A stretch of 64,000 bases of DNA from Gracilimonas sp. (lineage in GTDB: Bacteria; Bacteroidota; Rhodothermia; Balneolales; Balneolaceae): contig NZ_JAVJQO010000002.1 of assembly GCF_040218225.1 (NCBI RefSeq), positions 248,001 to 312,000 of the forward strand, written 5' to 3'. A model generated the notes under the pieces. The model was not told where the DNA came from. It was given only the letters and a program-made list of their open reading frames with translations, and ran no database searches. Positions 25,764 through 35,822 of the stretch are shown one piece after another; the first letter of the stretch is position 1; each line of letters opens with the position of its first letter. A program made the translations under genes and the position numbers.

Positions 25764-27686
25764 TTATTCTTTTACAATTACAAATTGTGCCTGGTCAACT
25801 TTAGCTACGGTTGCAAAAAAAGATTTAAACTCTTCATATTCCTCTCTGGAAATATCTCGTTCTTGTATTATCAATTCTCTTTCCATCAAGATTTTACCCT
25901 CTTCTTTGGTTAGTGAAAAACGAAAGCTTCCGAAGTTATTTTCTACCAATTCATCGGCAGGTAAAGCCTCAACAGTGTAGCCTCCAGGAAGTTCAAATAT
26001 CGTGGTGTCTATTTCTGAAAATTTATATGGAAGTCGCAACGCAGTTGACCTGAACTCTTCATCCGGGATATAAATATTCCACCTGTTCAACTTATTAACA
26101 GGTACAAATAATCGTTTAGATGAAGCTGAAGCAAAATCGCTGGCATTGATATTTGCCTGATAACCTGTTTCAGGTTCCTCATCGCTAAGTCCCAAAAACT
26201 TGTATGACTCAAGGCTAAAATCGTTAAGGGTAATGGATTTTATTAACCATTCTTCCCTCTTTTTCTCCGATAATGGCCTCAGTTGATGTACCATATCGTC
26301 ATCCATTGCACCTTTATTGTGAAGCTTTGATAACAAAGAAGCAGAACCATCTTCACTTAACTTCACCTCAACAAATCTACTTACAACATTTTGTTCAGCA
26401 TCAGAAATTCCTGTATTCATGATTTTGCCTCCCTCTGAAGTAACCAATAAGGCATTCTTACCTTCATTTCCGGCTCCAATTCTTCCAGGTTTAATATACT
26501 TGCTCGTACATTCAAGCCAAATAACCTCCCCACTTTGAAGTGTTACCCTCAATATTACATGATTGAATTGGTTTGATGGAAATTCTGCAATGACTTCTGG
26601 ACTACCTATACCATTTCTGATTAAAGCTGGCTGAGCTTTTATACCCGCATATTCAAGAATGGCATGCATATAATTAACTAATGCTTTACAGTCACCGTAT
26701 TTATTTTTGTACACAAAATCAGCTGAAAATGGTTCCCACCCTCCCAGGCCTAGTTGAATACTTACATATCTTACCTGGTCCTGCATATATTTATAAAGCG
26801 TAATGACTTTATCTCTCTCACTTTCAATTCCCGCTAACAACCGATCTATTTCTTCCCTGGCAGACGCCGGAAGTTCTCTTTTGCCTGCTGCAAGGTGATA
26901 GTACCATTTCCCAAACGACTCCCAGCTGCTTGCATCACCTTTGCTATTTTCTACTTTGAAGTTCGATGCAGAAACCACAACATTTGGAAAAATTTCTGAA
27001 TATGGTGGACTGTAAACCTCTCGCTTTTTAGCTAATTCGGTATTTAGCTCCCATTTTGTACTTCTGTAATCAGCTAATTCTGTTACTGTTGGGTCACCCT
27101 CTATATTTTTACTGAAGTACCTTACGTTGCCTTTCGTATAATCTTTTATCTCAAATGATGCTTCATTAAGTGATTGACTATATGATTTTGGACGCCAACT
27201 TGGCAAGTTTAGCGTACCAGAATATTTGTATTTGTATTTATACTCAATGGTATATGGATATGAATAATAATAAGCCTCCAGCACTTTTACCCTTGCATCC
27301 GTAAAGAAATTACTGCCAGATGCACTAAAATCTTGAGCATCATCAATGGTGTAAACTCCTACTACCATCCCAGACTTATTTGTTACCTGAACATCCAAAT
27401 ACTCAAGTTCTCTAAAATGGTCATAGAAAAGCTGGAAGTTCCCCATATGCCTGTGCTCTTCATCGAGTATGGTAATGACTCCGTGTTCGGTATACTCTGC
27501 TTCGTCTTCACTGTAAAAACTGAGCACAACTTCCTGATCCCTAACACTTGATGATGCTCCAAGGGTATAAATATCGCTTACTGGTTTTATATACTCAGGA
27601 TTAGGTTCGAATAGAATTTTCTGACCACCACACCCTGAAAAGATGAGTACCAAAGAAATCAGCGCAAGTTTATTCATCATCTTCAT
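25764..27686 (-). CDS. DUF3857 / transglutaminase-like lipoprotein
   Basis: A 640-aa protein with a lipoprotein signal peptide (LVLIFSGCGG, lipobox Cys about residue 19). An N-terminal DUF3857 beta-sandwich (about 60-250) precedes a transglutaminase-like core. Cys333 in YGDCKALVNYM is the expected nucleophile, with His in QFNHVILRV; the third catalytic position reads LECTSK, Glu where Asp is usual. It is the only one of the three tandem paralogues that keeps the Cys. Proteins of this type are common in Bacteroidota, with no established substrate. It starts 4 bp after the next paralogue's stop, so co-translation is likely. Confidence 0.85.
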   Translation of the reverse strand: MKMMNKLALISLVLIFSGCGGQKILFEPNPEYIKPVSDIYTLGASSSVRDQEVVLSFYSEDEAEYTEHGVITILDEEHRHMGNFQLFYDHFRELEYLDVQVTNKSGMVVGVYTIDDAQDFSASGSNFFTDARVKVLEAYYYSYPYTIEYKYKYKYSGTLNLPSWRPKSYSQSLNEASFEIKDYTKGNVRYFSKNIEGDPTVTELADYRSTKWELNTELAKKREVYSPPYSEIFPNVVVSASNFKVENSKGDASSWESFGKWYYHLAAGKRELPASAREEIDRLLAGIESERDKVITLYKYMQDQVRYVSIQLGLGGWEPFSADFVYKNKYGDCKALVNYMHAILEYAGIKAQPALIRNGIGSPEVIAEFPSNQFNHVILRVTLQSGEVIWLECTSKYIKPGRIGAGNEGKNALLVTSEGGKIMNTGISDAEQNVVSRFVEVKLSEDGSASLLSKLHNKGAMDDDMVHQLRPLSEKKREEWLIKSITLNDFSLESYKFLGLSDEEPETGYQANINASDFASASSKRLFVPVNKLNRWNIYIPDEEFRSTALRLPYKFSEIDTTIFELPGGYTVEALPADELVENNFGSFRFSLTKEEGKILMERELIIQERDISREEYEEFKSFFATVAKVDQAQFVIVKE

Positions 27687-27690
27687 ATTC

Positions 27691-29655
27691 CTAAATCTCT
27701 TTCTTTAATACTATGTTTTCACTGTGTCTGGTAACCAGGTCTTCATACATATCTTTAATTTTTTGATATTCTTCCGGCATAAATTTTTTCTTTTTTACAT
27801 TAAAGATGTATTGAAATGAAATCGTATTTCCCATGGTCTGTACAATCCGCTGAAAATGCGCATCCTGAGACGGTAATGCATGTAAGACCGATTGGGGTAT
27901 TTCATCAACCTTCCACCCTTCTGGAATAATTATATTTACAATAAGCCTTTTATTGAATGGGTAATCATATTCAACCGGATAGGTCCTCTCCTGTAGCTTA
28001 AAAGGATTTTTTGAAACACGGTCTGTGATCATCGGGTTGAGGTAAATGATACCAACAGAATCTTGTCCATTTTTATGAAATTCTATTTCGTATGAGTAAG
28101 GCTCTGTCAGGCTTGCTTGCTTCACAACCATGGTGTCAATATTGATACCATCGGCATTAAAAAAGTCGCTACTTTCTATAGACTCTGTTTTTGTTGAATC
28201 CATTTTCTCACGGTCAGCCATTGCAAAAAACCCTTCGTTTCTTGCACTAAGATCCCCTTCATATCCACCTGTTTCATCAATCGTCAGGTTAATTAATTTT
28301 ATCATGCTGTGCTGTACCGCGTTATCGATATTAATCCAGATCGGACTTCCTTCATGAATCAGCAGCCCTTCCCCATTTGTAGTTGTGGCCGGAAGAAGGT
28401 TAAACGGTCTCTTTTCGTTATTTGCGTCTAACAAATAGTACCTATCGTCTACTTCTACATAGGCTATGGTGTGATTGAATTGAGAAACAAGTGGGAAAAG
28501 CTTAATAATCTCTCCATTCATACGGGTACTTAAAATTACCGGATACGATTTAAGCCCGGCCTCTCTCAGCATTTGTATCAGAATCAGGTTAATGGTACCG
28601 CTATTGCCACTACTGCTTTCATAGGCATCTTCAAGATCTTCGAATGCATAAATGCTGGTTCGCTCATTCCAAACCATCACTTCTGATATATGATCAAAAA
28701 TCTTCTGTACTTTCTCTAAATCAGAATCACCATCAGTAATCAAATTATTTACGGCCGCTTTTAATTTTCTACTGCTTTCAAGCCGTTTACCAAAATCCCC
28801 GTCATCTAAAAGTTCTTGTGATAGCTCTGGCCACGTAGACAAAAAGTTTGTGACATAACCATCCGGAGACGTGAATGATGAGAGCTGAAACCTTACGTGC
28901 GATAAATAATCAACTGTTGCTTTCATATAAGGCTCGGGCCTGATAGCCGGTAAATTTTTCATGGCGTAAAAGTGCTTGTTCATCATTACACTTTCAGACC
29001 GATTCCCTATTCTTACAAAACCGACATGCGTGGATTTATCGGTACTATGGTATTCCTGAAAGCCTCTTTTAACCGAAAGGTAGCTGAACCATTCGGGGAT
29101 GTTGGTCGTGTATTCACTCCAAAGAACCGGGATCTCCCGTTGAAAAAACCAGTCAGGAAAATCAACCGGATGATTCGACCATAATTCATATTCATACTCA
29201 AATACACTTCCCTTTTTTAAATTAGGGAGACTAAATTTTTCCTCCGACCAATTGTCTGATATTTTTTCTTTATAAACATCTCTTCGGCCAATATCCTCTT
29301 TGCTGACCTTCCCATTCTCTTCTAAATTATAAGTTTGGGCATTTATTTTTTTTACATCTTGCTCTGGATCAGTAGTTCTGTATCTGATACCTATTTCCCC
29401 TAAATCAAGCCCTTCATCTGTCAGGATTTTTATTCGTATATGCCGTTTAAACTTCACATGAAATTTCTCATTGTAGTACTCAACAAACGTCTCTCCTTTA
29501 TCAAAAAGCACAACAGCCTTTGCCGTTGAGTCATTTTCATACACTGTCATCTCAAGTTGATGCTTCGGCACATCACCAAAATCATAAACCTGCTGAAATG
29601 CATAGCTCACATCAAAAGAAAAAAGTAAAAGTGTTAAAAGGATGATATTCTTCAT
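27691..29655 (-). CDS. DUF3857 / transglutaminase-like protein, Cys replaced by Ser
   Basis: A 654-aa exported protein with signal peptide MKNIILLTLLLFSFDVSYAFQ. It has DUF3857 (about 55-230), then a transglutaminase-fold core in which the nucleophile position is Ser349 (GNSGTINLILIQML), while His (QFNHTIAYV) and Asp (LLDANNEK) are kept. The rest of the fold is well conserved, so it is likely to bind peptide-like ligands or use a Ser. It stands 4 bp upstream of the Cys-containing paralogue and 35 bp downstream of the third copy. Confidence 0.85.
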   Translation of the reverse strand: MKNIILLTLLLFSFDVSYAFQQVYDFGDVPKHQLEMTVYENDSTAKAVVLFDKGETFVEYYNEKFHVKFKRHIRIKILTDEGLDLGEIGIRYRTTDPEQDVKKINAQTYNLEENGKVSKEDIGRRDVYKEKISDNWSEEKFSLPNLKKGSVFEYEYELWSNHPVDFPDWFFQREIPVLWSEYTTNIPEWFSYLSVKRGFQEYHSTDKSTHVGFVRIGNRSESVMMNKHFYAMKNLPAIRPEPYMKATVDYLSHVRFQLSSFTSPDGYVTNFLSTWPELSQELLDDGDFGKRLESSRKLKAAVNNLITDGDSDLEKVQKIFDHISEVMVWNERTSIYAFEDLEDAYESSSGNSGTINLILIQMLREAGLKSYPVILSTRMNGEIIKLFPLVSQFNHTIAYVEVDDRYYLLDANNEKRPFNLLPATTTNGEGLLIHEGSPIWINIDNAVQHSMIKLINLTIDETGGYEGDLSARNEGFFAMADREKMDSTKTESIESSDFFNADGINIDTMVVKQASLTEPYSYEIEFHKNGQDSVGIIYLNPMITDRVSKNPFKLQERTYPVEYDYPFNKRLIVNIIIPEGWKVDEIPQSVLHALPSQDAHFQRIVQTMGNTISFQYIFNVKKKKFMPEEYQKIKDMYEDLVTRHSENIVLKKEI

Positions 29656-29690
29656 TGTTACCAGTTTTGTAATTCTGCAGTGTACAGAAT

Positions 29691-31640
29691 TTAATTTTGA
29701 TTAATTTTTTTGATGACCACCGTTTTTGAATGACTTGCTGCTAACTCCAGAAACATCTCTCTAAGTTTTTCATAATCCCCGACTTCGTAAAACATCTTGT
29801 TGATAAAAAACTCCGAAGTTATACGAATGTTTGAATCAGTTGAGCTTACTTGTAAGCTGAACATCCCTTTATTATCAGGCATTGAAACCGTTGTAGATGC
29901 TGGCAATTCATCAATCATATATTCCTGAGGAATCTTTATGATTATGCTCTTGGATTCTTTAATGGGATATGGAAAGTAAAGCGGAAACTCACGGGTTGGT
30001 GCTTCCAATAAGTTTTCCTGATCGGCAAGAAACACAAATGGATTAAAATAATTTACTTCTCTGAGGCTGTCACCGTTGAACATATCAAAACTGAATTGTG
30101 TGAAATGAACGGCCGTATTATCGTAATTCCCCATCCCCCGAATAATTACTGTATCAATGTGTACATTTTCGATCTCTTTTAACATCCCTTTAGTAGCGTC
30201 CTCCATATTTCCTGCAGTCAAAAGATTTCTCCGGCTTTGTGCAGGGTAGCCTATACTGGTATTCGTCCATTCTGCCTTAGCTTTACCTGACAAATCAATT
30301 TCATAAGACAGAACCGAATTAGTTTCAGACTCTTGAGATGGCACAACTTCATACCATCCATAGCTATCGTCTTGTACTACATAGGCAAATTGATACAAGT
30401 TCTTAACCGGAGGTAAAAAGACAGATCGTTTTCCTTCAGTAGCATCTAATGTAAATACTCTGCCACCTAACTCTACAATTGCAACAATATGGTTAAACTG
30501 GTTTATGATGGGATAATCGGTTAGCACCAACCCATTACTACGTGTACTCATAAGACCATAAGACGCATCTATGCCTGCCTCCTCGAGCATCTTGTAAAGC
30601 AGAATATTAATGTCGCCGGAAGACCCTGTTTTATCCCTAAATGTATCTCTGATTCCTTTTTCCGAAATAACCTGATGACGGCCATTAAAAGACAAATAGG
30701 TAGAAGTAAACTCAAAGATTTTCTTCATCTTCTCTATTTTTGACGTCATGCCCTGCGTTAGCTCTTCAACCTTAGCCCGAATTTCTCTGTTGGTCTTTTG
30801 TTTACCAATATTTCGATGGCTTCTTATTTCATCAGAGATTTTTTCCCAATCTTTCAGATATTCAATTTTACTTCCATTATCCCTATAGGCGAAATTCAAC
30901 TGCGTGAATACCTTGGAAATAAAATTATCTCTGCTATCTATAAATGGAAGATCTTCAACCGGGGGCAAACTATCCTTCGAAATTTCAATAAAGTACTCAT
31001 TTTCATATGCCTGTTTTAAGCTGCCAGACCTGGTTATATAATGAGTATCTGTTCCTTTAAAAACCATATGATATTTAAACCGCCAGGGTATTCTCAAATA
31101 TATGGAGCTATGTTGAACAGGTATTTCTTTGTGAAACTCCCAATCAGGTAAATAAAATGGGTTGCCCAACTTTTTTTGATAAGAATATTCCAGAATGGCT
31201 CCCTTCTCAACATTCGGCATTGTGAACTTTTTTGCATAAATATCTTCCACAAGCTTTTCTTCAAAAACATCTTTTCGTGATATTTCTGATCTCTTGAGAT
31301 TCCCCTTATCCATAGTATATGTAACTGCCCTTACATCATTAATGTGCTGGTCTATATCCCGATCAAAAACCAGTTCTATGTTACCGTAATCAAGACCAGA
31401 CTCGTTTAAGATTTTCAGCCTGGTGTGTCTTTGCATATACACATTATAGCGATCATCGAAGTGGACTTTAGCTACATCAAAAAGTGCAATAGCTGGAGAA
31501 GTACTATCATAAGATTGGTCGTAGTTAAAAAAATCAGCGATTCTCACATCCCCGAATTCACGATCCTGAGCAGAAAGTGAATAGCTAATTGATATAAAGA
31601 AAGCTACCACAAATAGAATGAATGAAGAGCTTAATCGCAT
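29691..31640 (-). CDS. DUF3857 / transglutaminase-like protein, Cys replaced by Ser (first of three)
   Basis: A 649-aa exported protein (signal peptide ending SLSAQ). Same layout as its neighbour: DUF3857 about 60-240, then a transglutaminase-like core with Ser341 (TGSSGDINILLYKML) at the Cys position, His in QFNHIVAIV and Asp in LDATEGK. It closely parallels the 27.7-29.7 kb protein (shared GDVxxxxF opening and INxLLxxMLxEAG pattern), indicating tandem duplication followed by divergence. As the promoter-proximal gene it probably leads the transcript that runs to the PorV-like gene. Confidence 0.85.
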   Translation of the reverse strand: MRLSSSFILFVVAFFISISYSLSAQDREFGDVRIADFFNYDQSYDSTSPAIALFDVAKVHFDDRYNVYMQRHTRLKILNESGLDYGNIELVFDRDIDQHINDVRAVTYTMDKGNLKRSEISRKDVFEEKLVEDIYAKKFTMPNVEKGAILEYSYQKKLGNPFYLPDWEFHKEIPVQHSSIYLRIPWRFKYHMVFKGTDTHYITRSGSLKQAYENEYFIEISKDSLPPVEDLPFIDSRDNFISKVFTQLNFAYRDNGSKIEYLKDWEKISDEIRSHRNIGKQKTNREIRAKVEELTQGMTSKIEKMKKIFEFTSTYLSFNGRHQVISEKGIRDTFRDKTGSSGDINILLYKMLEEAGIDASYGLMSTRSNGLVLTDYPIINQFNHIVAIVELGGRVFTLDATEGKRSVFLPPVKNLYQFAYVVQDDSYGWYEVVPSQESETNSVLSYEIDLSGKAKAEWTNTSIGYPAQSRRNLLTAGNMEDATKGMLKEIENVHIDTVIIRGMGNYDNTAVHFTQFSFDMFNGDSLREVNYFNPFVFLADQENLLEAPTREFPLYFPYPIKESKSIIIKIPQEYMIDELPASTTVSMPDNKGMFSLQVSSTDSNIRITSEFFINKMFYEVGDYEKLREMFLELAASHSKTVVIKKINQN

Positions 31641-31755
31641 TCGGACTACTTTTTTAAACTAAATTCCCTTTAAATAATTTCTGAGAGATTAGTTTAAACT
31701 TTTCTTTAATTCAACTCTAAATCATTGTTTTTTGTTATAATTCTACTCATGTAAC

Positions 31756-31785
31756 AAAAAAACCCTCATCAGTAAATGAAGAGGG
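31756..31785 (-). terminator. Terminator of pgk
   Basis: On the minus strand a short CCCTC/GAGGG stem (31763-31767 and 31781-31785), with some extra inner pairing, is followed by seven T (complement of 31756-31762). It lies 22 bp after the pgk stop and isolates pgk from the DUF3857 cluster. Confidence 0.75.
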
Positions 31786-31806
31786 CTTTTAAAAAGGAAA
31801 CTAATT

Positions 31807-33000
31807 TCACTTATCCGTCAGCCATGCAACACCTGGTAATTCTTTACCTTCCAGGTACTCAAGACTCGCCCCACCGCCTGTAGAAACGTGGGATACATCA
31901 TCACTAAGTCCGGCTTTTTTGATAGCTGCAGCCGAGTCTCCCCCTCCGATAATAGTGGTTGCTCCAAATTTAGTGGCTTCTGCAAGAGCTTCAGCAACAG
32001 AAAAGGTTCCATCCGCAAAGTTCTCCATTTCAAATACGCCCATAGGCCCATTCCAGAGTACGGTCTTGGCAGACTTAATCTGATTTCCAAAAGCAATAGA
32101 AGATTGTGGTCCAATATCTAGTCCCATCCAGCCTTCTTCGATACCATCTTCATCTACCACTTTATGTTCAGCATCATTTTTAAATTCTTTTGCTACCACA
32201 GAATCTATCGGTAACATAAACCGGATGCCCTGATTCTCTGCCTTTTTGAGCAGTTCTTTAGCTAACTCTACTTTGTCGTCTTCAACCAGAGAATTCCCAA
32301 TTGGCCAGCCTTTTGCTTTATAGAACGTGTAAGTCATTCCACCGCCAATAATGATGGTATCCACTTTAGGAATCAGGTTTTCGATTACCCCAATTTTATC
32401 AGAAACCTTGGCTCCACCCAAAATAGCCACGAAGGGCCGGTCGGGATCGTTTATACTTTCTTCCAGATATTTAATTTCTTTTTCCAGTAAAAAACCGGAA
32501 ACTGCCGGCTGAAGATATCGGGTTACCCCGGCTACCGAAGCGTGAGCCCGGTGACTGCTTCCAAAGGCATCATTTACAAACAGATCGGCATGAGCAGCGA
32601 GGGCTTTGCTGAATTCTTCATCGTTTTTCGTCTCTCCTTTGTGGAAACGTACATTTTCCAAAACAACCACTTCTCCATGTTTGGCATTATATATAGCTTC
32701 CTCGGCTTTTTCCCCAATACAATCTTCAGCAAAATGGACTTTAGTATTGATCAATTCGGCTAAATGGTCCGCTGCTGGTTTCAGTGAAAACTCAGGTTCC
32801 GGAATCCCCGATGGCCGGCCAAGGTGACTTGTCAAAATCAACAGCCCCCCATGATCAATGACATGTTTAATAGAAGGCAGCGCTTGTACAATTCGATTGT
32901 CATCAGTGATTTCACCATGTTCGATGGGCACGTTAAAATCTACGCGCATTAGTACTTTTTTGCCTTTTACATCGACATCGTTGAGTGTGAGTTTAGCCAT
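31807..33000 (-). CDS. pgk: Phosphoglycerate kinase
   Basis: A 397-aa glycolytic enzyme of standard length that makes ATP from 1,3-bisphosphoglycerate. Visible sites are RVDFNVP near residue 19, the substrate loop TSHLGRPSG (about 57-65), [13 protein letters not shown] (about 142), GGAKVSDKI and the ATP-binding [13 protein letters not shown] near residue 350. The gene stands alone between a terminator and a divergent cysteine desulfurase. Nothing about it looks unusual. Confidence 0.98.
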   Translation of the reverse strand: MAKLTLNDVDVKGKKVLMRVDFNVPIEHGEITDDNRIVQALPSIKHVIDHGGLLILTSHLGRPSGIPEPEFSLKPAADHLAELINTKVHFAEDCIGEKAEEAIYNAKHGEVVVLENVRFHKGETKNDEEFSKALAAHADLFVNDAFGSSHRAHASVAGVTRYLQPAVSGFLLEKEIKYLEESINDPDRPFVAILGGAKVSDKIGVIENLIPKVDTIIIGGGMTYTFYKAKGWPIGNSLVEDDKVELAKELLKKAENQGIRFMLPIDSVVAKEFKNDAEHKVVDEDGIEEGWMGLDIGPQSSIAFGNQIKSAKTVLWNGPMGVFEMENFADGTFSVAEALAEATKFGATTIIGGGDSAAAIKKAGLSDDVSHVSTGGGASLEYLEGKELPGVAWLTDK

Positions 33001-33140
33001 GAGTTGAGTAATGAATTTGTTATTTATTTCAGGTGTAAATGTACCAAGATCTCTTCACGAAATGAAGTTTTAATGAATTGAAATAGAATCCACTTCGGCC
33101 AGATAAGCATATAAAAACGTTACTCTTTTGAATCCTAATA

Positions 33141-33169
33141 TTGAAAGCGCTTTTATGTCTGCTTTTCAA
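33141..33169. repeat. Inverted repeat in the pgk / cysteine desulfurase divergent region
   Basis: TTGAAAGC (33141-33148) and GCTTTTCAA (33161-33169) pair with one bulged base around a 12-nt loop. No T run follows on either strand, so it is not a standard terminator. It may be an operator between the divergent genes. Confidence 0.35.
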
Positions 33170-33225
33170 TCAAATAATGGATATTTTCTCAGGGCAAAAA
33201 ATGTAACTCAAATCTAACCTGTTGA

Positions 33226-34386
33226 ATGCGAACGGTATATTTAGATCACGCCGCCACCACTCCATTGGATGATCGCGTGCTGGAAGCCATGCTTCCTTAC
33301 CTGAAAGAAAATTATGGCAACGCCAACTCTCCCCATCACCTTGGGCAGAAATCCAAGGTTATTGTTGAGGATGCCCGCGAAAAAGTGGCTACTCTGATAG
33401 GTGCTGAACCTTCTGAGATTATTTTTACCAGCGGCGGAACCGAAAGTGACAATGCGGTTATTAAAGGTGTACTTGCTGTTTCTGGCGACAAGAAGGAAGT
33501 TATTACTTCCGAGCTCGAACACCATGCTGTACTTCACACCGTTGAGTTAGCGAAGATGCAGGGTGTAAAACCCGTATTTGCCAAATCAAAGGATTGCGGA
33601 ACTATAACCGCTGATGCTGTAAAAGAGGCTATCACGGAGAATACCGCCTTAGTAACCATTATGCATGTCAATAATGAAATTGGCACCATCAACCCGCTAA
33701 AAGAAATTGCCGAAGTGTGTAAAGAGCATGGTGTACCACTTCATTCTGATACCGTTCAAAGCCTTGGGAAAATCCCGCTGAATGTAAAAGACCTTAATAT
33801 TGACTTCCTGAGCGGGAGTGCCCATAAGATCTATGGCCCAAAGGGAACCGGCATCATGTATATAAAAAACGGCTCAAAATGGATTCCATGGATGCAGGGT
33901 GGCTCACAGGAACGTCGCCGGCGCGGAGGCACGCTGAACGTTCCTGGTATCGTTGGCTTTGCCAAAGCACTTGAACTTGCGGTTAGTGAAATGGATAATC
34001 ATACCCGTCGTTTCAAGAAACTTCGTTCTCTCCTGCTTAGCACTATGGATGAGAAACTGGACTTCAAGTACAATGTAAATGGCCCTAAAGATAATGGAGT
34101 GCCGCATATTGTGAATTTATCTTTTAGTGATGATCAGGGTAAATACATAGATGGCGAGATGCTGCTTCTGAATCTGGATATCGAAGGAATTTGTGTTTCT
34201 AACGGTTCCGCTTGTACATCCGGAGCTGTAGAGCCTTCTCACGTACTCAATGGAATCGGCATGGAAGAAGGGCTTGCAAAATCCAGTATTCGGGTTAGCT
34301 TCGGAAAGCAAAACACAGAAGAGGATGTACTTTACTTCGTTGAAAAGCTGGACTCTGTATTAAAAAGAATGTTTTCTGTAGCCTGA
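33226..34386 (+). CDS. Cysteine desulfurase (IscS/NifS family)
   Basis: A 386-aa PLP enzyme that takes sulfur from cysteine for Fe-S clusters and thiolated tRNA. The opening VYLDHAATTPLD, SGGTESDN, the PLP lysine in SGSAHKIYGPKG (about residue 203) and the mobile Cys loop SNGSACTSG (about 324-332) are all present. The long Cys-containing loop puts it in group I (IscS/NifS) and not SufS. No iscU or mnmA follows; instead the stop overlaps a LOG gene by one base (TGATG), so the two are translationally coupled. Confidence 0.94.
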   Translation: MRTVYLDHAATTPLDDRVLEAMLPYLKENYGNANSPHHLGQKSKVIVEDAREKVATLIGAEPSEIIFTSGGTESDNAVIKGVLAVSGDKKEVITSELEHHAVLHTVELAKMQGVKPVFAKSKDCGTITADAVKEAITENTALVTIMHVNNEIGTINPLKEIAEVCKEHGVPLHSDTVQSLGKIPLNVKDLNIDFLSGSAHKIYGPKGTGIMYIKNGSKWIPWMQGGSQERRRRGGTLNVPGIVGFAKALELAVSEMDNHTRRFKKLRSLLLSTMDEKLDFKYNVNGPKDNGVPHIVNLSFSDDQGKYIDGEMLLLNLDIEGICVSNGSACTSGAVEPSHVLNGIGMEEGLAKSSIRVSFGKQNTEEDVLYFVEKLDSVLKRMFSVA

Positions 34387-34940
34387 TGAAGAAAAATATT
34401 TGCGTGTATTGCGGTTCCCGTGAAAGTAATAATCCTCGTTTCCCCGAATTGGCCCAACAAGCCGGCAGGGAAATAGCCCGCCGAAACTGGGGTGTGGTTT
34501 ACGGAGGCGGAAAAGTAGGGATGATGGGTAAGCTTGCTGACGCTGCCCTCGATAACGGTGGTGATGTTTTTGGGGTGATACCAACCCGACTTAAAAAAGC
34601 GGAAGTTGCCCATACTGAACTTACAGATCTTCACGAAACACAAGACATGCACACCCGAAAAGCACTCATGGAATCTCTTTCAGATGCTTTCCTTATCCTG
34701 CCGGGTGGGTTTGGAACCCTTGATGAGTTTTTCGAAATCCTGACCTGGAGGCAACTGGGCATTCATGATAAACCCATATTTCTGCTTAACAGCGAAGGTT
34801 ATTTTGATGGATTGGTGAAGTTTACGGAAAGTGCTATTCAATACGATTACATTAGCAAAAAAAGCCTGAACCTATTTAAGGTGTGTACTGAGATTGACTC
34901 TTGTATTGAGATGCTGGAACGTTTTTTCGAAGAGGATTGA
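34386..34940 (+). CDS. LOG family protein (nucleotide 5'-monophosphate phosphoribohydrolase)
   Basis: A 184-aa Rossmann-type protein with the family motif PGGFGTLDEFFE (about residue 100) and the N-terminal VYGGGKVGMMG. LOG enzymes release the base from nucleoside 5'-monophosphates, classically cytokinin ribotides; in bacteria without cytokinins the natural substrate is often purine nucleotides. Its ATG overlaps the stop of the cysteine desulfurase gene by one base. The pairing is unexplained, though both could feed tRNA- or nucleotide-modification pathways. Confidence 0.92.
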   Translation: MKKNICVYCGSRESNNPRFPELAQQAGREIARRNWGVVYGGGKVGMMGKLADAALDNGGDVFGVIPTRLKKAEVAHTELTDLHETQDMHTRKALMESLSDAFLILPGGFGTLDEFFEILTWRQLGIHDKPIFLLNSEGYFDGLVKFTESAIQYDYISKKSLNLFKVCTEIDSCIEMLERFFEED

Positions 34941-34972
34941 TTCTTTCTCCATAAACAAGTTTCAATCTGCTC

Positions 34973-35332
34973 ATGCCAAAAATTTCCCAGAATAATCCGC
35001 TTCCGCCCTGCCCGGTAACTCCAAATTGCATCCGAACTTCAGAAGAATATCTGGCAGGAGTTGAAAAAGTGTATGAAGCCTTCGTCCGTGTTTTTGATGA
35101 AGAAGCATACCGATGGGAAGTGATTGACCCAAAACGAATAGAATTACACGCCGTTTACCGAATTCCTGTTTTTGGTTTTAAAGATGATGTAGATGTAATT
35201 ATGGAAGAAGCCGCAGGCATCACAACTGTTTATATCCGAAGTGCGAGCCGGCTTGGTGCCTACGACCTTGGCGTCAACAATCGCAGAGTTAAACGCATTC
35301 TCAAAAAAGCAGAGAATAAGATTAAGAGCTAA
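34973..35332 (+). CDS. DUF1499 family protein
   Basis: A 119-aa protein of unknown function. CPVTPNCIRTSEE near residue 13, FGFKDDVDVIMEEAAGITTVYIRSASRLGAYDLGVNNRRVKRI in the second half and the overall length are typical of DUF1499. Many relatives carry a signal or lipoprotein sequence; this one has none, so it is probably cytosolic or peripheral. It follows the LOG gene by 32 bp on the same strand and probably shares its transcript. Confidence 0.88.
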   Translation: MPKISQNNPLPPCPVTPNCIRTSEEYLAGVEKVYEAFVRVFDEEAYRWEVIDPKRIELHAVYRIPVFGFKDDVDVIMEEAAGITTVYIRSASRLGAYDLGVNNRRVKRILKKAENKIKS

Positions 35333-35381
35333 TTCTTGGCTATATTCACCCGACGTAATCAAAGAAAAATAATATTAGCAT

Positions 35382-35822
35382 ATGTACGAAGGTTTATTAC
35401 ACGCGCATTCTGGTCTCCGATGGATTGTTTTGGTTTTAATTGTTTGGGCTTTATTCAAGTCTGCCACCGGCTGGGCTGGCAAAAAAGATTATCAAAAATC
35501 AGATAGACTGGCTGCATTGCTGGCACTGATTTTCACCCATATCCAGTTGTTGATTGGCCTGGCTCTTTATTTTATAAGCCCAAAAGTATCCTTCCAGTCC
35601 GGAGTAATGGAAAGTCAGTTGTTACGTTTTTATACCGTCGAACATATGTCAATGATGATCATTGCTATTGCACTCATCACTATTGGATTTAGTACAGCCA
35701 AACGTTTATCAGACTCTGTGGCAAAGCATAAGCGAATTGCCATCATGTATGGAATTGGGCTGGCTATCATCCTTGCTTCAATCCCATGGCCTTTCCGCGG
35801 ATTGGGTGCCGGATGGTTTTAG
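35382..35822 (+). CDS. Four-helix membrane protein, cytochrome b-like
   Basis: A 146-aa integral membrane protein with four predicted helices. Conserved His occur in HAHSGLRW, FTHIQLL and VEHMSMM, positions suitable for haem or metal ligation; this fits a small Bacteroidota family often labelled cytochrome B-like. No haem-binding proof is available from sequence alone. It overlaps the convergent propeller gene by 4 bp and follows the DUF1499 gene by 49 bp. Confidence 0.72.
   Translation: MYEGLLHAHSGLRWIVLVLIVWALFKSATGWAGKKDYQKSDRLAALLALIFTHIQLLIGLALYFISPKVSFQSGVMESQLLRFYTVEHMSMMIIAIALITIGFSTAKRLSDSVAKHKRIAIMYGIGLAIILASIPWPFRGLGAGWF

Noticed and set aside
27595-27620. TTCGAA-type T-loop resembling a tRNA
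   Set aside because: The matching arms of a cloverleaf are absent and the site is inside a conserved coding region. No tRNA was found anywhere in the window.
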